The notes: generated by a model not told the origin, from the letters alone. Shown: positions 1 to 6,189, counted from the stretch's first letter. The stretch is DNA of 8,419 bases from Candidatus Nomurabacteria bacterium (GCA_028286705.1 JAQBRC010000014.1:1-8419); one strand, 5' to 3'. Numbers and translations: made by a program.

Positions 1-23
1 CCTCCCAATTGGGAGGTTTTTTT
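1..23 (+). terminator. Intrinsic terminator of a plus-strand gene left of the window
   Basis: A perfect 6-bp GC-rich stem (CCTCCC/GGGAGG) with an AATT loop is followed by seven T. The T tract is on the plus strand, so it ends a gene lying left of the window. The sequence before base 1 is not visible. If it is A-rich, the same hairpin would also terminate pth, which converges on it. Confidence 0.75.
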
Positions 24-26
24 GTT

Positions 27-590
27 TTAGTTATGCTCATTCATTATCTCCTCAATGCTCTTGAATGGCAGAGATTCAATCACCTTAACTGCCTTCCCTA
101 TTCCCTGATCTCTCAGTTCGTATTCAAACGGAGCAAAGTCTGACAGCAAGAATGTTTCAAATCCATTGGGTGGCAAGATCTTTGACTGCAGTTCATCATG
201 CACAGGACGAACACCAACACGAATTCTTAGGAAGTCCTTGGTACCAAGATGATCAATGATTGATTGCACACCATTGTGTCCTCCTGCCCCGCGACTAAAT
301 GAACACTTGATTTCTCCTAATGGAATATCAATGTCGTCATAGACAACTGCCACAGGTGCATCGTATTGCTTGGTAACTGCCTTAGCAGCAACACCAGAAA
401 GATTCATAAACGTATCAGGCTTGAGCATCAAGACATCACCAAACTGTGCCACCTTTCCTGAAAATATTTTCTTTTCCGCGAAGTGCAGCCCCTCAAGCGC
501 CGCCATGACGTCCAACACCATCCATCCCACGTTATGTCGGTTACGGACGTACGTATTTCCCGGATTGCCAAGACCAATAACGATATTCAT
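27..590 (-). CDS. pth: Peptidyl-tRNA hydrolase (Pth)
   Basis: Cleaves the ester bond of peptidyl-tRNAs that drop off the ribosome, so that the tRNA can be reused; a cytoplasmic monomer. The 187-residue length is normal for bacterial Pth. The family signature is visible: GLGNPG at 6-11 with N9, the catalytic histidine H19 in RHNVG, FMNLSG at 61-66 with N63, YDDIDIP at 84-90 (D85 corresponds to the Asp that supports the catalytic His), and GGHNG at 103-107 with N106. The start at 590 gives the usual N-terminus directly before the first beta strand. A -10-like box with a TGN extension ends 6 nt before this ATG, so the mRNA is probably leaderless. The gene is divergent from lepB across 47 bp. The family call is secure. 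Confidence 0.97.
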   Translation of the reverse strand: MNIVIGLGNPGNTYVRNRHNVGWMVLDVMAALEGLHFAEKKIFSGKVAQFGDVLMLKPDTFMNLSGVAAKAVTKQYDAPVAVVYDDIDIPLGEIKCSFSRGAGGHNGVQSIIDHLGTKDFLRIRVGVRPVHDELQSKILPPNGFETFLLSDFAPFEYELRDQGIGKAVKVIESLPFKSIEEIMNEHN

Positions 591-596
591 ACCGCT

Positions 597-605
597 ACTG
601 TACCA
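597..605 (-). promoter_or_regulatory. Extended -10 promoter of pth, leaderless arrangement
   Basis: Read on the minus strand, the box is TGG-TACAGT (hexamer 597-602, TGG 603-605). Six bases separate it from the pth ATG, so the expected +1 falls on or next to the A of the start codon. No Shine-Dalgarno sequence fits in the gap. The box lies back to back with the lepB promoter. Confidence 0.6.
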
Positions 606-618
606 TATAATGCCCTTC

Positions 619-627
619 TGCTATACT
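619..627 (+). promoter_or_regulatory. Extended -10 promoter of the lepB-hisS-def operon
   Basis: TGC-TATACT is a good extended -10 box (hexamer 622-627). Ten bases separate it from the lepB ATG at 638, so the predicted leader is only about 3-4 nt, with no Shine-Dalgarno sequence. No convincing -35 box lies 16-18 nt upstream, which is common for extended -10 promoters. Confidence 0.6.
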
Positions 628-637
628 TGCCCTAATT

Positions 638-1252
638 ATGGAACAAACAACCGAACATCAGGACGGGCCAAGTGTGGGACCAGCGAGAAAGTCATTTTTC
701 CAAACTGGCTTTGGAAAATTCGTAGAGAACGTTCTCTACATCATTGGAGCAGTAGTTTGTGCTGCCTTTATTCAGGCATTTATCATTCGTCCGTTTATCG
801 TAAGTGGTACATCAATGGATCCAATCATCCAGAATGGCCAATACCTTATTATTGATGAAGTGTCATACCATATCCATGAACCAGAACGTGGAGACGTGAT
901 TGTATTCAAGGCACCACCAGAACCAACTAAGTACTACATCAAGCGCATTATTGGTCTTCCAGGAGATACTGTTCATCTTAAAGACGGCAAGATCACTATC
1001 ACTAACGCAGCAAACCCTAAGGGCTTCACTCTTTCAGAGCCATACCTTAAGCACCTCTCAAACGACGACGGAACGTTCGTCGTTACCCCAGGAAACTACT
1101 TTGTTATGGGAGACAATCGTACAGGAAGCTACGACTCTCGATCGTGGGGCATGTTACCAGAAGCGAACATTCGCGGAAGGGCGCTGTTGCGACTATTACC
1201 AGTTACTACCATAAGCGTATTACCAGGAAAAGAATCATATGAGCAGCAATAA
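638..1252 (+). CDS. lepB: Signal peptidase I (LepB)
   Basis: Membrane-anchored Ser/Lys protease that removes signal peptides from secreted proteins at the outer face of the membrane. The 204-residue protein has a polar N-terminus (1-30), one hydrophobic helix at about 31-50, and then the catalytic domain. Box B is SGTSMDP at 56-62 with the nucleophile S59. Box D is YIKRIIGLPGD at 100-110 with the general base K102. Box E is MGDNRTGSYDSR at 157-168, followed by WG. The length and single anchor fit the Gram-positive-like short form. It is the first gene of a plus-strand operon, and its last 14 nt overlap the start of hisS, which suggests translational coupling. The ATG at 638 lies just behind an extended -10 box. 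Nothing looks degenerate. Confidence 0.96.
   Translation: MEQTTEHQDGPSVGPARKSFFQTGFGKFVENVLYIIGAVVCAAFIQAFIIRPFIVSGTSMDPIIQNGQYLIIDEVSYHIHEPERGDVIVFKAPPEPTKYYIKRIIGLPGDTVHLKDGKITITNAANPKGFTLSEPYLKHLSNDDGTFVVTPGNYFVMGDNRTGSYDSRSWGMLPEANIRGRALLRLLPVTTISVLPGKESYEQQ
1225..1228 (+). promoter_or_regulatory. Weak Shine-Dalgarno sequence for hisS inside lepB
   Basis: AGGA at 1225-1228, within the purine-rich AGGAAAAG, lies 10 nt before the hisS ATG at 1239. It sits inside the end of lepB and supports the overlapping start. Coupling to lepB termination could contribute equally. Confidence 0.4.
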
Positions 1253-2537
1253 ATCAGAATCGAAGAAACAGGACATAGCGAGCCCTAAGGGCATGCGCGA
1301 TATTATTGGTGACGAATACTACAAATTCCAGGGCTTCTTTGAAAAGGCTCAGGAAGTAGCCGTATACTACGGTTTTACTCCTATAGAGACCCCTATCCTC
1401 GAATTCGAGAGCACTTTTACTACAGCCATCGGCGATGGTACAGATGTAATTGATAAAGAAATGTATGCGCTTAAGACTAAGGGCGGCGATGCTTTAGCGA
1501 TGCGTCCGGAAGGAACTGCTGGTGTAATGCGTGCATATATTGAAAACGGCATGACGAATCAGCCACAGCCACTTCTCTTTTATTACTACGGTCCTATGTT
1601 TCGTCATGACAAGCCACAGCGTGGACGATACCGACAGTTCTACCAGTTCGGTCTTGAAGCTATGGGATCTGAAAAGAGCATCATCGATGCCCTGCTCATT
1701 AAAGCAACAATCACTATCCTCGAAGAAGCTGGTGCGAAGGATCTTGTAGTGCAGATTAACTCAATGGGAGACAAGGAAGACCGTATTTCATACGTTAAAG
1801 AATTGACTGCATACTATAAAAAGCACGCTAATGGTCTTTCTCCTCTTGATCAGGAGCGCCTAAAAACAAACCCGCTTCGCGTTCTAGACTCAAAGGATCC
1901 TGCAACAATTGAAATCAACCAGGGTGCGCCTGATATTGTGTCACACCTTGGCACTCCTGCTAAGAAACACTTCAAGGAAGTGCTTGAATGCTTGGACCAG
2001 ATGGGTATCTCATACCAAATCAATAAGAACCTTGTTCGCGGTCTTTCATACTACACACGCACTGTATTCGAAATAGAAGAACCTAGTGCAGAAGATGGCA
2101 CAGCACTAACAATTGCAGCTGGTGGCCGCTATGACCTCCTTGCTCGACAGCTTGGCTCCAAGAAGGACGTTCCTTCAATGGGCGTAGGTATCGGCGTTGA
2201 CCGTATCGTTGAAACTCCATGGTTCAAGGACCTTGCTCCTCGTATCATGAAGAAGCCAAAGGTGTACTTCATCCAAGTTGGACTTGATGCAAAGCTCAAG
2301 TCACTCAATGTTATCGAAATCCTCAGAAAGGCACACATTCCTGTGATGCAGGCACTTTCAAAGGATTCACTATCAGCTCAATTGGCTGTTGCTGAAAAAT
2401 CAGGCGTGCCATACACCATTATCTTCGGACAGAAGGAAGCTATGGAAAATTCAGTTATCGTACGTAACATGGACACTCGAGGACAGGACTGTATCCCCGT
2501 CTCTGAATTGCACACATACCTTAAGTCATTGAAATAA
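1239..2537 (+). CDS. hisS: Histidyl-tRNA synthetase
   Basis: Class II aminoacyl-tRNA synthetase that charges tRNA-His with histidine. The 432-residue length is typical. Seen in order: a 13-residue polar N-terminal extension, KGMRDIIG from 17, RPEGT at 89-93, motif 2 with R122 and the loop up to RYRQFYQFG at 130-138, the histidine-binding LVRGLSYY at 265-272 with the catalytic arginine R267, GGRYD at 295-299, and motif 3 GVGIGVDR at 315-322 ending in R322. An anticodon-binding domain starts near 338. One deviation is S270, where the family usually has Asp (RGLDYY). The start overlaps lepB by 14 nt and def follows after one base, so the gene is the second member of a tightly coupled operon. Confidence 0.97.
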   Translation: MSSNKSESKKQDIASPKGMRDIIGDEYYKFQGFFEKAQEVAVYYGFTPIETPILEFESTFTTAIGDGTDVIDKEMYALKTKGGDALAMRPEGTAGVMRAYIENGMTNQPQPLLFYYYGPMFRHDKPQRGRYRQFYQFGLEAMGSEKSIIDALLIKATITILEEAGAKDLVVQINSMGDKEDRISYVKELTAYYKKHANGLSPLDQERLKTNPLRVLDSKDPATIEINQGAPDIVSHLGTPAKKHFKEVLECLDQMGISYQINKNLVRGLSYYTRTVFEIEEPSAEDGTALTIAAGGRYDLLARQLGSKKDVPSMGVGIGVDRIVETPWFKDLAPRIMKKPKVYFIQVGLDAKLKSLNVIEILRKAHIPVMQALSKDSLSAQLAVAEKSGVPYTIIFGQKEAMENSVIVRNMDTRGQDCIPVSELHTYLKSLK

Positions 2538-2538
2538 C

Positions 2539-3027
2539 ATGAAAGCTATCGTACAAAGCCCAGAACCAGTGTTGCGCAAGATTGCAGCAGAGGTGCAACC
2601 TTCCGCTATCAAGAGCGCCTTTATTCAGGGTCTTCTTCAGGATATGCGCGATGCAATCGCTCGTGAAGAAGATGCTGTTGCTATTGCCGCTCCTCAATTA
2701 GGAGAATCTCTCCGTATCTTTGTCGTTGGCAAAAGAGTTAACAAGAAATATGAAGAAGATCTTGTCTTCATCAATCCTGAAATCATTCGTTTTGGAAAGG
2801 TCAAAGCAATTATGCAGGAAGGCTGCTTGTCAGTACGATGGAAGTATGGCGATGTTAAGCGAGCCACGACAGCAAGCGTTCGAGCACTCAATGCCGAAGG
2901 CAATGAGTTCGTCATGAATGGACGAGGACTGCTTGCGCAGATCTTTCAGCATGAGACAGATCACCTGAACGGTATTTTGTTTATTGATACGGCGAAGAAC
3001 GTTGAGGATATTCCTCCGGCAAAATAA
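2539..3027 (+). CDS. def: Peptide deformylase
   Basis: Removes the N-formyl group from nascent proteins; a metal-dependent cytoplasmic enzyme at the ribosome exit. All three metal ligands are present: C96 in EGCLS (94-98), and H138 and H142 in HETDH (138-142), with the catalytic glutamate E139. Q53 of motif 1 is also present. Motif 1 normally reads GxGxAAPQ. Here both glycines are alanines (A46 and A48, then AAPQ at 50-53), which is unusual but conservative. The 162-residue length is normal. The gene starts 1 nt after hisS with no Shine-Dalgarno sequence, so translation probably depends on coupling. Its functional partner fmt is nearby but in a separate transcription unit, beyond a terminator. 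Confidence 0.95.
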   Translation: MKAIVQSPEPVLRKIAAEVQPSAIKSAFIQGLLQDMRDAIAREEDAVAIAAPQLGESLRIFVVGKRVNKKYEEDLVFINPEIIRFGKVKAIMQEGCLSVRWKYGDVKRATTASVRALNAEGNEFVMNGRGLLAQIFQHETDHLNGILFIDTAKNVEDIPPAK

Positions 3028-3054
3028 GCCATTTGACTTTACTAGCTCAAATGG

Positions 3055-3065
3055 TAAGGTAAGGA
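3055..3065 (+). promoter_or_regulatory. Shine-Dalgarno sequence deciding the start at 3074
   Basis: TAAGGTAAGGA contains two AAGG cores. The second GGA lies 8 nt before the ATG at 3074. This is the best ribosome-binding site in the window, and it favours 3074 over a TTG further upstream inside def. Confidence 0.55.
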
Positions 3066-3073
3066 AAAACTTA

Positions 3074-3423
3074 ATGACAACTCGTGAAATTATTCTTAGT
3101 AGCTTACTGGGTATCCTACTAATTAGTATTGGTTTATATTTTTATTTTCGTCCAACTTATAAGTATTATAAAGCCCGTATACTTGCATTATCTGGTGAGA
3201 TAGGTGGCCTATTTAAATTAAAGAATACGAGCTGGAAAGCGGGGGTTATACAATTCGCTTTTCTGAAAAATCAGATAAGTGGTATGTGTTGCGAAAGCAT
3301 TGGTACAAAATTTTTGGTAGATACCACTGCAAGTACAAATGGCGACTACTTACTGAACCTCAATTAAGCACGGTTAAAGAGCGAGCCCATGAAGACATCG
3401 AATTAACCCTAGGATTTGATTAA
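3074..3423 (+). pseudogene. Small membrane-anchored protein, apparently frameshifted
   Basis: Not recognised as a named family. The first frame, from the ATG at 3074, gives a helix at about residues 6-24 followed by the basic, tyrosine-rich FRPTYKYYKAR. That frame ends at 3367. From about 3217 the -1 frame is open to a TAA at 3421-3423 and reads like a real Trp/Tyr/Lys-rich protein: EYELESGGYTIRFSEKS near the junction, SDKWYVLRKHWYKIFG further on, and the ending LTLGFD. Joining the frames after K48 (AAA at 3215-3217) gives a product of 116 residues. One missing A in the A/T run at 3212-3222, or one surplus G in the G run at 3241-3245, would explain it. The gene is fourth in the lepB operon and looks more AT-rich than hisS. 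It could be a decaying gene, a sequence error, or less likely programmed slippage. Confidence 0.6.
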
Positions 3424-3426
3424 CCA

Positions 3427-3460
3427 ACTGCACTTAACATTTTTGTTAAGTGCAGTTTTT
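3427..3460 (+). terminator. Intrinsic terminator of the lepB operon
   Basis: A perfect 12-bp stem, ACTGCACTTAAC pairing with GTTAAGTGCAGT, encloses a 6-nt loop and is followed by a T tract (3456-3460). It lies 3 nt after the TAA of the frameshifted gene's second frame, which supports that frame as the true 3' end. Confidence 0.85.
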
Positions 3461-3500
3461 GTATATATTTTTCTACCTTCATAGTCTTTCATTCTTCACA

Positions 3501-3509
3501 TGCTACAAT
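3501..3509 (+). promoter_or_regulatory. Extended -10 promoter of fmt, leaderless arrangement
   Basis: TGC-TACAAT (hexamer 3504-3509) is separated by 6 nt from the ATG at 3516. The predicted +1 coincides with the start codon. This decides the fmt start, because an in-frame ATG at 3450 lies upstream of the promoter and inside the previous terminator region. Confidence 0.65.
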
Positions 3510-3515
3510 TTCCCT

Positions 3516-4361
3516 ATGAAATACGCATTCTTCGGAACCCCTCATATTGCAGCCCTTTCCCTGGAATCCCTCAAGGAAAAAGAGTTGCTTCCCAGTCTTA
3601 TAGTTACAGCCCCTGCCCGCCCTCAAGGACGCGGCTTACACCTCGTAGAAACACCTGTAGCGGTGTTTGGCAAGGAACATGATGTGAGTGTCATAACCCC
3701 TGAAAAGATAAGCCCTGAGGTCATTCAGAGCCTTATAGACCAAGGCCCATGGGACTTCTTCCTTGTCGTTGCGTATGGCAAGATCTTGCCAACTTCCCTC
3801 TTGGAAATTGTTGATAACAAGGTACTTAATCTACATCCCTCTCTCCTTCCTAAGTATCGAGGACCTTCTCCTCTTGAGTCTGTTCTTCTAAGCGACGACA
3901 AGGAAACTGGCGTCACCATCATGCAGCTCGACAAGCTCGTTGATCACGGACCAATCGTTGCTCAATCCTCTTTTGAACTTTCTTCAGATACGACCCTGAC
4001 TTCCCTGACAGAAAAAAGTGCAGCTCTTGGCATAGAACTCTTTGCTAACTCAATTGAGAAATATCTTTCAAAGGAACTTGTTCCAACAGAACAGGATCAT
4101 GACTCATCAACGCACACTCGCAAATATATCAAAGCAGACGGTTTGATAACTGACGATATGTCTTCTTGGGACAAGTGGAAAATCTTCCGCGCTCTTGGAG
4201 AACGAGGCTGGGTGCATTTCATGATTGAACGACACGGAGAGATGGTGCAGGTAAAAATAACGAAAGCCTCATACGAGGATGAGGCTTTCGTTATAGAGGA
4301 AGTCATTCCAGAGAATGGCAAACGTCAGTCATATACTGATCTGTTACACTCCCTTAATTAA
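3516..4361 (+). CDS. fmt: Methionyl-tRNA formyltransferase
   Basis: Transfers a formyl group from 10-formyl-tetrahydrofolate to Met-tRNA(fMet) for translation initiation. From the start at 3516 the product has 281 residues and opens with FFGTP at 5-9. The catalytic triad is visible as N105 and H107 in NLHPSLLPKYRG (105-116) and D143 in LVDHGP (141-146). The 10-formyl-THF-binding face includes VVAYGKILP at 84-92. The family usually has about 310 residues. The shortening is in the C-terminal tRNA-binding domain, as seen in other reduced genomes. An ATG at 3450 would add 22 hydrophobic residues of terminator and promoter DNA and is rejected. The last 18 nt overlap hpf, which converges on this gene, and codons 248-260 contain a perfect inverted repeat that looks like the hpf terminator. 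Confidence 0.95.
   Translation: MKYAFFGTPHIAALSLESLKEKELLPSLIVTAPARPQGRGLHLVETPVAVFGKEHDVSVITPEKISPEVIQSLIDQGPWDFFLVVAYGKILPTSLLEIVDNKVLNLHPSLLPKYRGPSPLESVLLSDDKETGVTIMQLDKLVDHGPIVAQSSFELSSDTTLTSLTEKSAALGIELFANSIEKYLSKELVPTEQDHDSSTHTRKYIKADGLITDDMSSWDKWKIFRALGERGWVHFMIERHGEMVQVKITKASYEDEAFVIEEVIPENGKRQSYTDLLHSLN
4252..4294 (-). terminator. Terminator of hpf embedded in the fmt coding sequence
   Basis: A perfect 16-bp inverted repeat, ATAACGAAAGCCTCAT (4257-4272) and ATGAGGCTTTCGTTAT (4279-4294), has a 6-nt loop. On the minus strand it is followed by TTATTTTTAC (4260-4251), a good U tract. It lies 50 nt beyond the hpf stop codon. On the plus strand no U tract follows, so it should not stop fmt. 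The same bases encode Fmt residues 248-260. Confidence 0.75.
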
Positions 4362-4697
4362 TCCCTTAAGCTTTGATGCTCCACGACGAAACAATGTTTG
4401 TGTTCTGCTCTTTGCTCCTTTGATTTCTCGAACAATTTCAGTACGTACGTCATCAATAGCTTCATAGAGGTCAGTCTTTTCAGATACTGCTCGGTATTGC
4501 TTGCCTAGTGGTGTGGTGACATTCACTTCAGCACGAAACACTTCGCCGTTCTTGTGGTGCATGGTGGTCTTGCCGATTTCAACGGCAATCATGCATTCTC
4601 CTTCAGTATATTTTGTAATTGTACTAAGTCGCTTCTCAGTGTAGTCAGCCAGTGCGGGGGTCAGTTCTATAAGGGTACTTTTTATACTTATGCTCAT
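4344..4697 (-). CDS. hpf: Ribosome hibernation promoting factor (HPF/RaiA family, short form)
   Basis: Binds in the decoding region of the 30S subunit and keeps idle ribosomes inactive but stable. The 117-residue protein has the compact beta-alpha-beta-beta-beta-alpha layout of the family. It starts with the strand SISIKSTLIELTPAL, followed by the helix DYTEKRLSTITKY (about 18-30), VEIGKTTMHHKNGEVFRAEV (about 39-58), and the basic second helix AIDDVRTEIVREIK (about 80-93). The tail is basic (RRGASKLKGLIKG). It lacks the long dimerisation domain of long HPFs. The ATG at 4697 sits 7 nt behind a perfect TATAAT box. Its 3' end overlaps fmt by six codons in register. It is a single-gene unit. Confidence 0.92.
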   Translation of the reverse strand: MSISIKSTLIELTPALADYTEKRLSTITKYTEGECMIAVEIGKTTMHHKNGEVFRAEVNVTTPLGKQYRAVSEKTDLYEAIDDVRTEIVREIKGAKSRTQTLFRRGASKLKGLIKGV

Positions 4698-4704
4698 ATG
4701 CTCT

Positions 4705-4710
4705 ATTATA
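4705..4710 (-). promoter_or_regulatory. -10 box of hpf, leaderless arrangement
   Basis: On the minus strand a consensus TATAAT lies 7 nt before the hpf ATG. A GGAG precedes the box, but it would be about 13 nt from the ATG and upstream of the predicted +1, so it is not a ribosome-binding site. No TGN extension is present. Confidence 0.6.
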
Positions 4711-4747
4711 CTCCTTTATAGGATTTTTTCTTCCATAGGTAATGTGC

Positions 4748-4780
4748 AACAAAAAAGCCCCCTAAGGGGGCTTTTTTGTT
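4748..4780. terminator. Symmetric terminator between pyk and hpf
   Basis: A 15-bp perfect stem (AACAAAAAAGCCCCC pairing with GGGGGCTTTTTTGTT) with a 3-nt TAA loop has an A tract on one side and a T tract on the other, so it works on either strand. Its main job is to end pyk, whose stop codon is 15 nt away. On the plus strand it would stop fmt read-through before pyk. Confidence 0.88.
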
Positions 4781-4795
4781 AATAGTATTAGAAGA

Positions 4796-5854
4796 CTATT
4801 TCTTCCACACAACAGGAGTTCCAAGCTTTGAGCCCATATCCTTTTCTGTCTCCACGATAACTTCAGCCATCATTGATACTGCTTCAACAGCAAATTCTCC
4901 AAGAGAACTTTCTTCTGAAAGCATTACTGCATCAGCACCAGAGTATACAGCGCCTGCAATGTCAGCAACTTCAGCGCGTGTTGGCACTGGAGCCTTGATC
5001 ATTGATTCAAGCATCTGTGTTGCAACGATAACCGGCTTGCCAGCTGCATTACACTTTTCAATTAGCATCTTCTGTACTGCAGGAACTTTTGCATGTCCGA
5101 TTTCAACGGCAAGGTCTCCACGAGCAACCATAACGATGTCAGTCGCAGCGATGATTTCATCAATCTTCTCAACTGCTTCAGGAGTCTCGATTTTAGCAAC
5201 GATTGGCTGAGAGCCACCGTGTGCAGTGATAAGATCACGAAGTTCCTGGATATCCTTTGCTGTACGAACAAAAGAGAGAGCAATGTAGTCAACGCCCATC
5301 TTTATTGCGAACTCAAGATCGCTGCGATCCTTTTCTGTGATAGCAGAGATAGAAAGGTACGCATTTGGAATGTTTACCCCACGGCGGCTCTTAATCACAC
5401 CGCCCACAAGCACAGTGGTGTAGATGTCAGTACCTTCAACCTTTTCCACACGAAGCTTACGACGTCCGTCGTCAATCATGAGGATCTGCCCTACCTTGAT
5501 ATCCTGTTCGATATTTGGATAGTTAAAGTACACTTTGCGAACGTTGCCGACAACCTTGGTACCGCTAAGAATAAATTCTGCCCCTGGTATAAGTTCTACT
5601 GATACGTCCTCAAAGTCTCCGATACGGATCTTTGGACCTGATAGGTCCAAAAGGATTTCGATAGGCATACCTGCTTCTGCAGCTCCTTCTCTGATGTTCT
5701 TGATGCGAGCCTCATGGATAGTCTGATCATCGTGACTCATGTTAGTACGAGCGATGTCTACACCTACATGAAGGAGCTTGGTGAAGTTCTCTTTTGATTC
5801 AGATCCTGGACCTATAGTGGCCACAATCTTTGTTTTTCGTGTGATTTGTGTCAT
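4796..5854 (-). CDS. pyk: Pyruvate kinase lacking the C-terminal regulatory domain
   Basis: Converts phosphoenolpyruvate and ADP to pyruvate and ATP, the last step of glycolysis. The catalytic core is complete: TKIVATIGP at 8-16, ARTNMSH at 35-41 with R36 and N38, DLSGPKIRIG at 70-79, KIE with K221 and E223, MVARGDLAVEIG at 241-252 with the metal ligand D246, and ATQMLESM at 277-284 with T278. A B-domain lies at about 70-170. The protein stops after 352 residues, where typical pyruvate kinases have about 470, so the C-terminal domain that usually binds allosteric effectors is absent. A terminator follows directly, so this is a natural end and not a broken gene. MLSEESSLG replaces the usual MLSGETAxG. 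No Shine-Dalgarno sequence precedes the ATG. Confidence 0.95.
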   Translation of the reverse strand: MTQITRKTKIVATIGPGSESKENFTKLLHVGVDIARTNMSHDDQTIHEARIKNIREGAAEAGMPIEILLDLSGPKIRIGDFEDVSVELIPGAEFILSGTKVVGNVRKVYFNYPNIEQDIKVGQILMIDDGRRKLRVEKVEGTDIYTTVLVGGVIKSRRGVNIPNAYLSISAITEKDRSDLEFAIKMGVDYIALSFVRTAKDIQELRDLITAHGGSQPIVAKIETPEAVEKIDEIIAATDIVMVARGDLAVEIGHAKVPAVQKMLIEKCNAAGKPVIVATQMLESMIKAPVPTRAEVADIAGAVYSGADAVMLSEESSLGEFAVEAVSMMAEVIVETEKDMGSKLGTPVVWKK

Positions 5855-5871
5855 AAATGTTTTAAGCGTTT

Positions 5872-5877
5872 AATATA
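5872..5877 (-). promoter_or_regulatory. Probable -10 box of pyk
   Basis: On the minus strand TATATT lies 17 nt before the pyk ATG, predicting a leader of about 10 nt without a Shine-Dalgarno sequence. This spacing differs from the 6-7 nt seen at most other genes here. No clear -35 box is visible. Confidence 0.4.
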
Positions 5878-5890
5878 GTAAAAAGCAGTG

Positions 5891-5896
5891 TAGTAT
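5891..5896 (+). promoter_or_regulatory. Probable -10 box of the 83-aa protein gene
   Basis: TAGTAT ends 6 nt before the ATG at 5903, the same spacing as at the other leaderless candidates. It sits back to back with the pyk promoter in a 48-bp spacer. The box is weaker than consensus. Confidence 0.45.
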
Positions 5897-5902
5897 AGCC
5901 TT

Positions 5903-6154
5903 ATGGGCAGGATTTTGGCAATAGTATTCATACTTTTATTCGTTTGGGTAGCAATTCCGCATATCCGTCAGGGAGAATGGATTGCCCCTACTGCCATTTC
6001 CCCTGATTCCTGGGTTACTGGCTATGACAGCACCGGCTATGCCGCTGCAGCAGCCACCCCTATCGAAGGCTATGGCTGGTTCCATTTTGACTTCTGGAAC
6101 CATGATACCAACACCCCAGGAGGGGTTGTCACGAGGGGTGACTTCCGTATTTAG
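5903..6154 (+). CDS. Unrecognised small membrane or secreted protein (83 aa)
   Basis: I do not recognise this family. The first 20 residues (basic GR, then ILAIVFILLFVWVAI) form a hydrophobic helix, either a signal peptide or an anchor. The remainder is rich in Gly, aromatic residues and Asp (ITGYDSTGYAAAA-like stretch near 38-52, then GYGWFHFDFWNHD at about 56-68) and contains no cysteine. It would therefore be a single-pass or exported protein with a short aromatic extracytoplasmic tail. The ATG lies 6 nt behind a -10-like box, which supports the plus strand over the overlapping antisense frame at 5936-6199. No terminator follows before the tRNA-Asn promoter, so its transcript may run through the tRNA. 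It could be lineage-specific. Confidence 0.6.
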   Translation: MGRILAIVFILLFVWVAIPHIRQGEWIAPTAISPDSWVTGYDSTGYAAAAATPIEGYGWFHFDFWNHDTNTPGGVVTRGDFRI

Positions 6155-6160
6155 ACCCCC

Positions 6161-6189
6161 TTGAATTGCTGTATCGAAAATGATATAGT
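6161..6189 (+). promoter_or_regulatory. Promoter of tRNA-Asn
   Basis: A -35 box TTGAAT (6161-6166), a 17-nt spacer and an extended -10 TGA-TATAGT (hexamer 6184-6189) form the most complete promoter in the window. The predicted +1 is near 6196, about 13 nt before the mature tRNA. Confidence 0.75.

Noticed and set aside
370..855. Plus-strand open frame across pth and lepB
   Set aside because: It is antisense to pth and out of frame with lepB, both unmistakable genes; composition is shadow-like.
2984..3073. TTG at 2984 as start of the small membrane protein gene
   Set aside because: It would overlap the end of def out of frame and add basic residues of shadow sequence. The ATG at 3074 has a good Shine-Dalgarno sequence at proper spacing.
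3210..3250. Programmed -1 ribosomal frameshift site in the small operon gene
   Set aside because: Neither run matches a canonical X-XXY-YYZ heptamer in the zero frame, and I see no downstream stimulator. Mutation or sequence error is simpler.
3450..3515. In-frame ATG at 3450 that would extend Fmt by 22 residues
   Set aside because: It lies within the terminator region of the preceding operon and upstream of the fmt -10 box. The 3516 start gives the standard Fmt N-terminus with FFGTP.
4776..5602. Plus-strand open frames antisense to pyk (4776-5210 and 5093-5602)
   Set aside because: The Ser/Thr/Ala-rich or mixed composition mirrors pyk codons. pyk is secure on the minus strand and no promoter or start site supports these frames.
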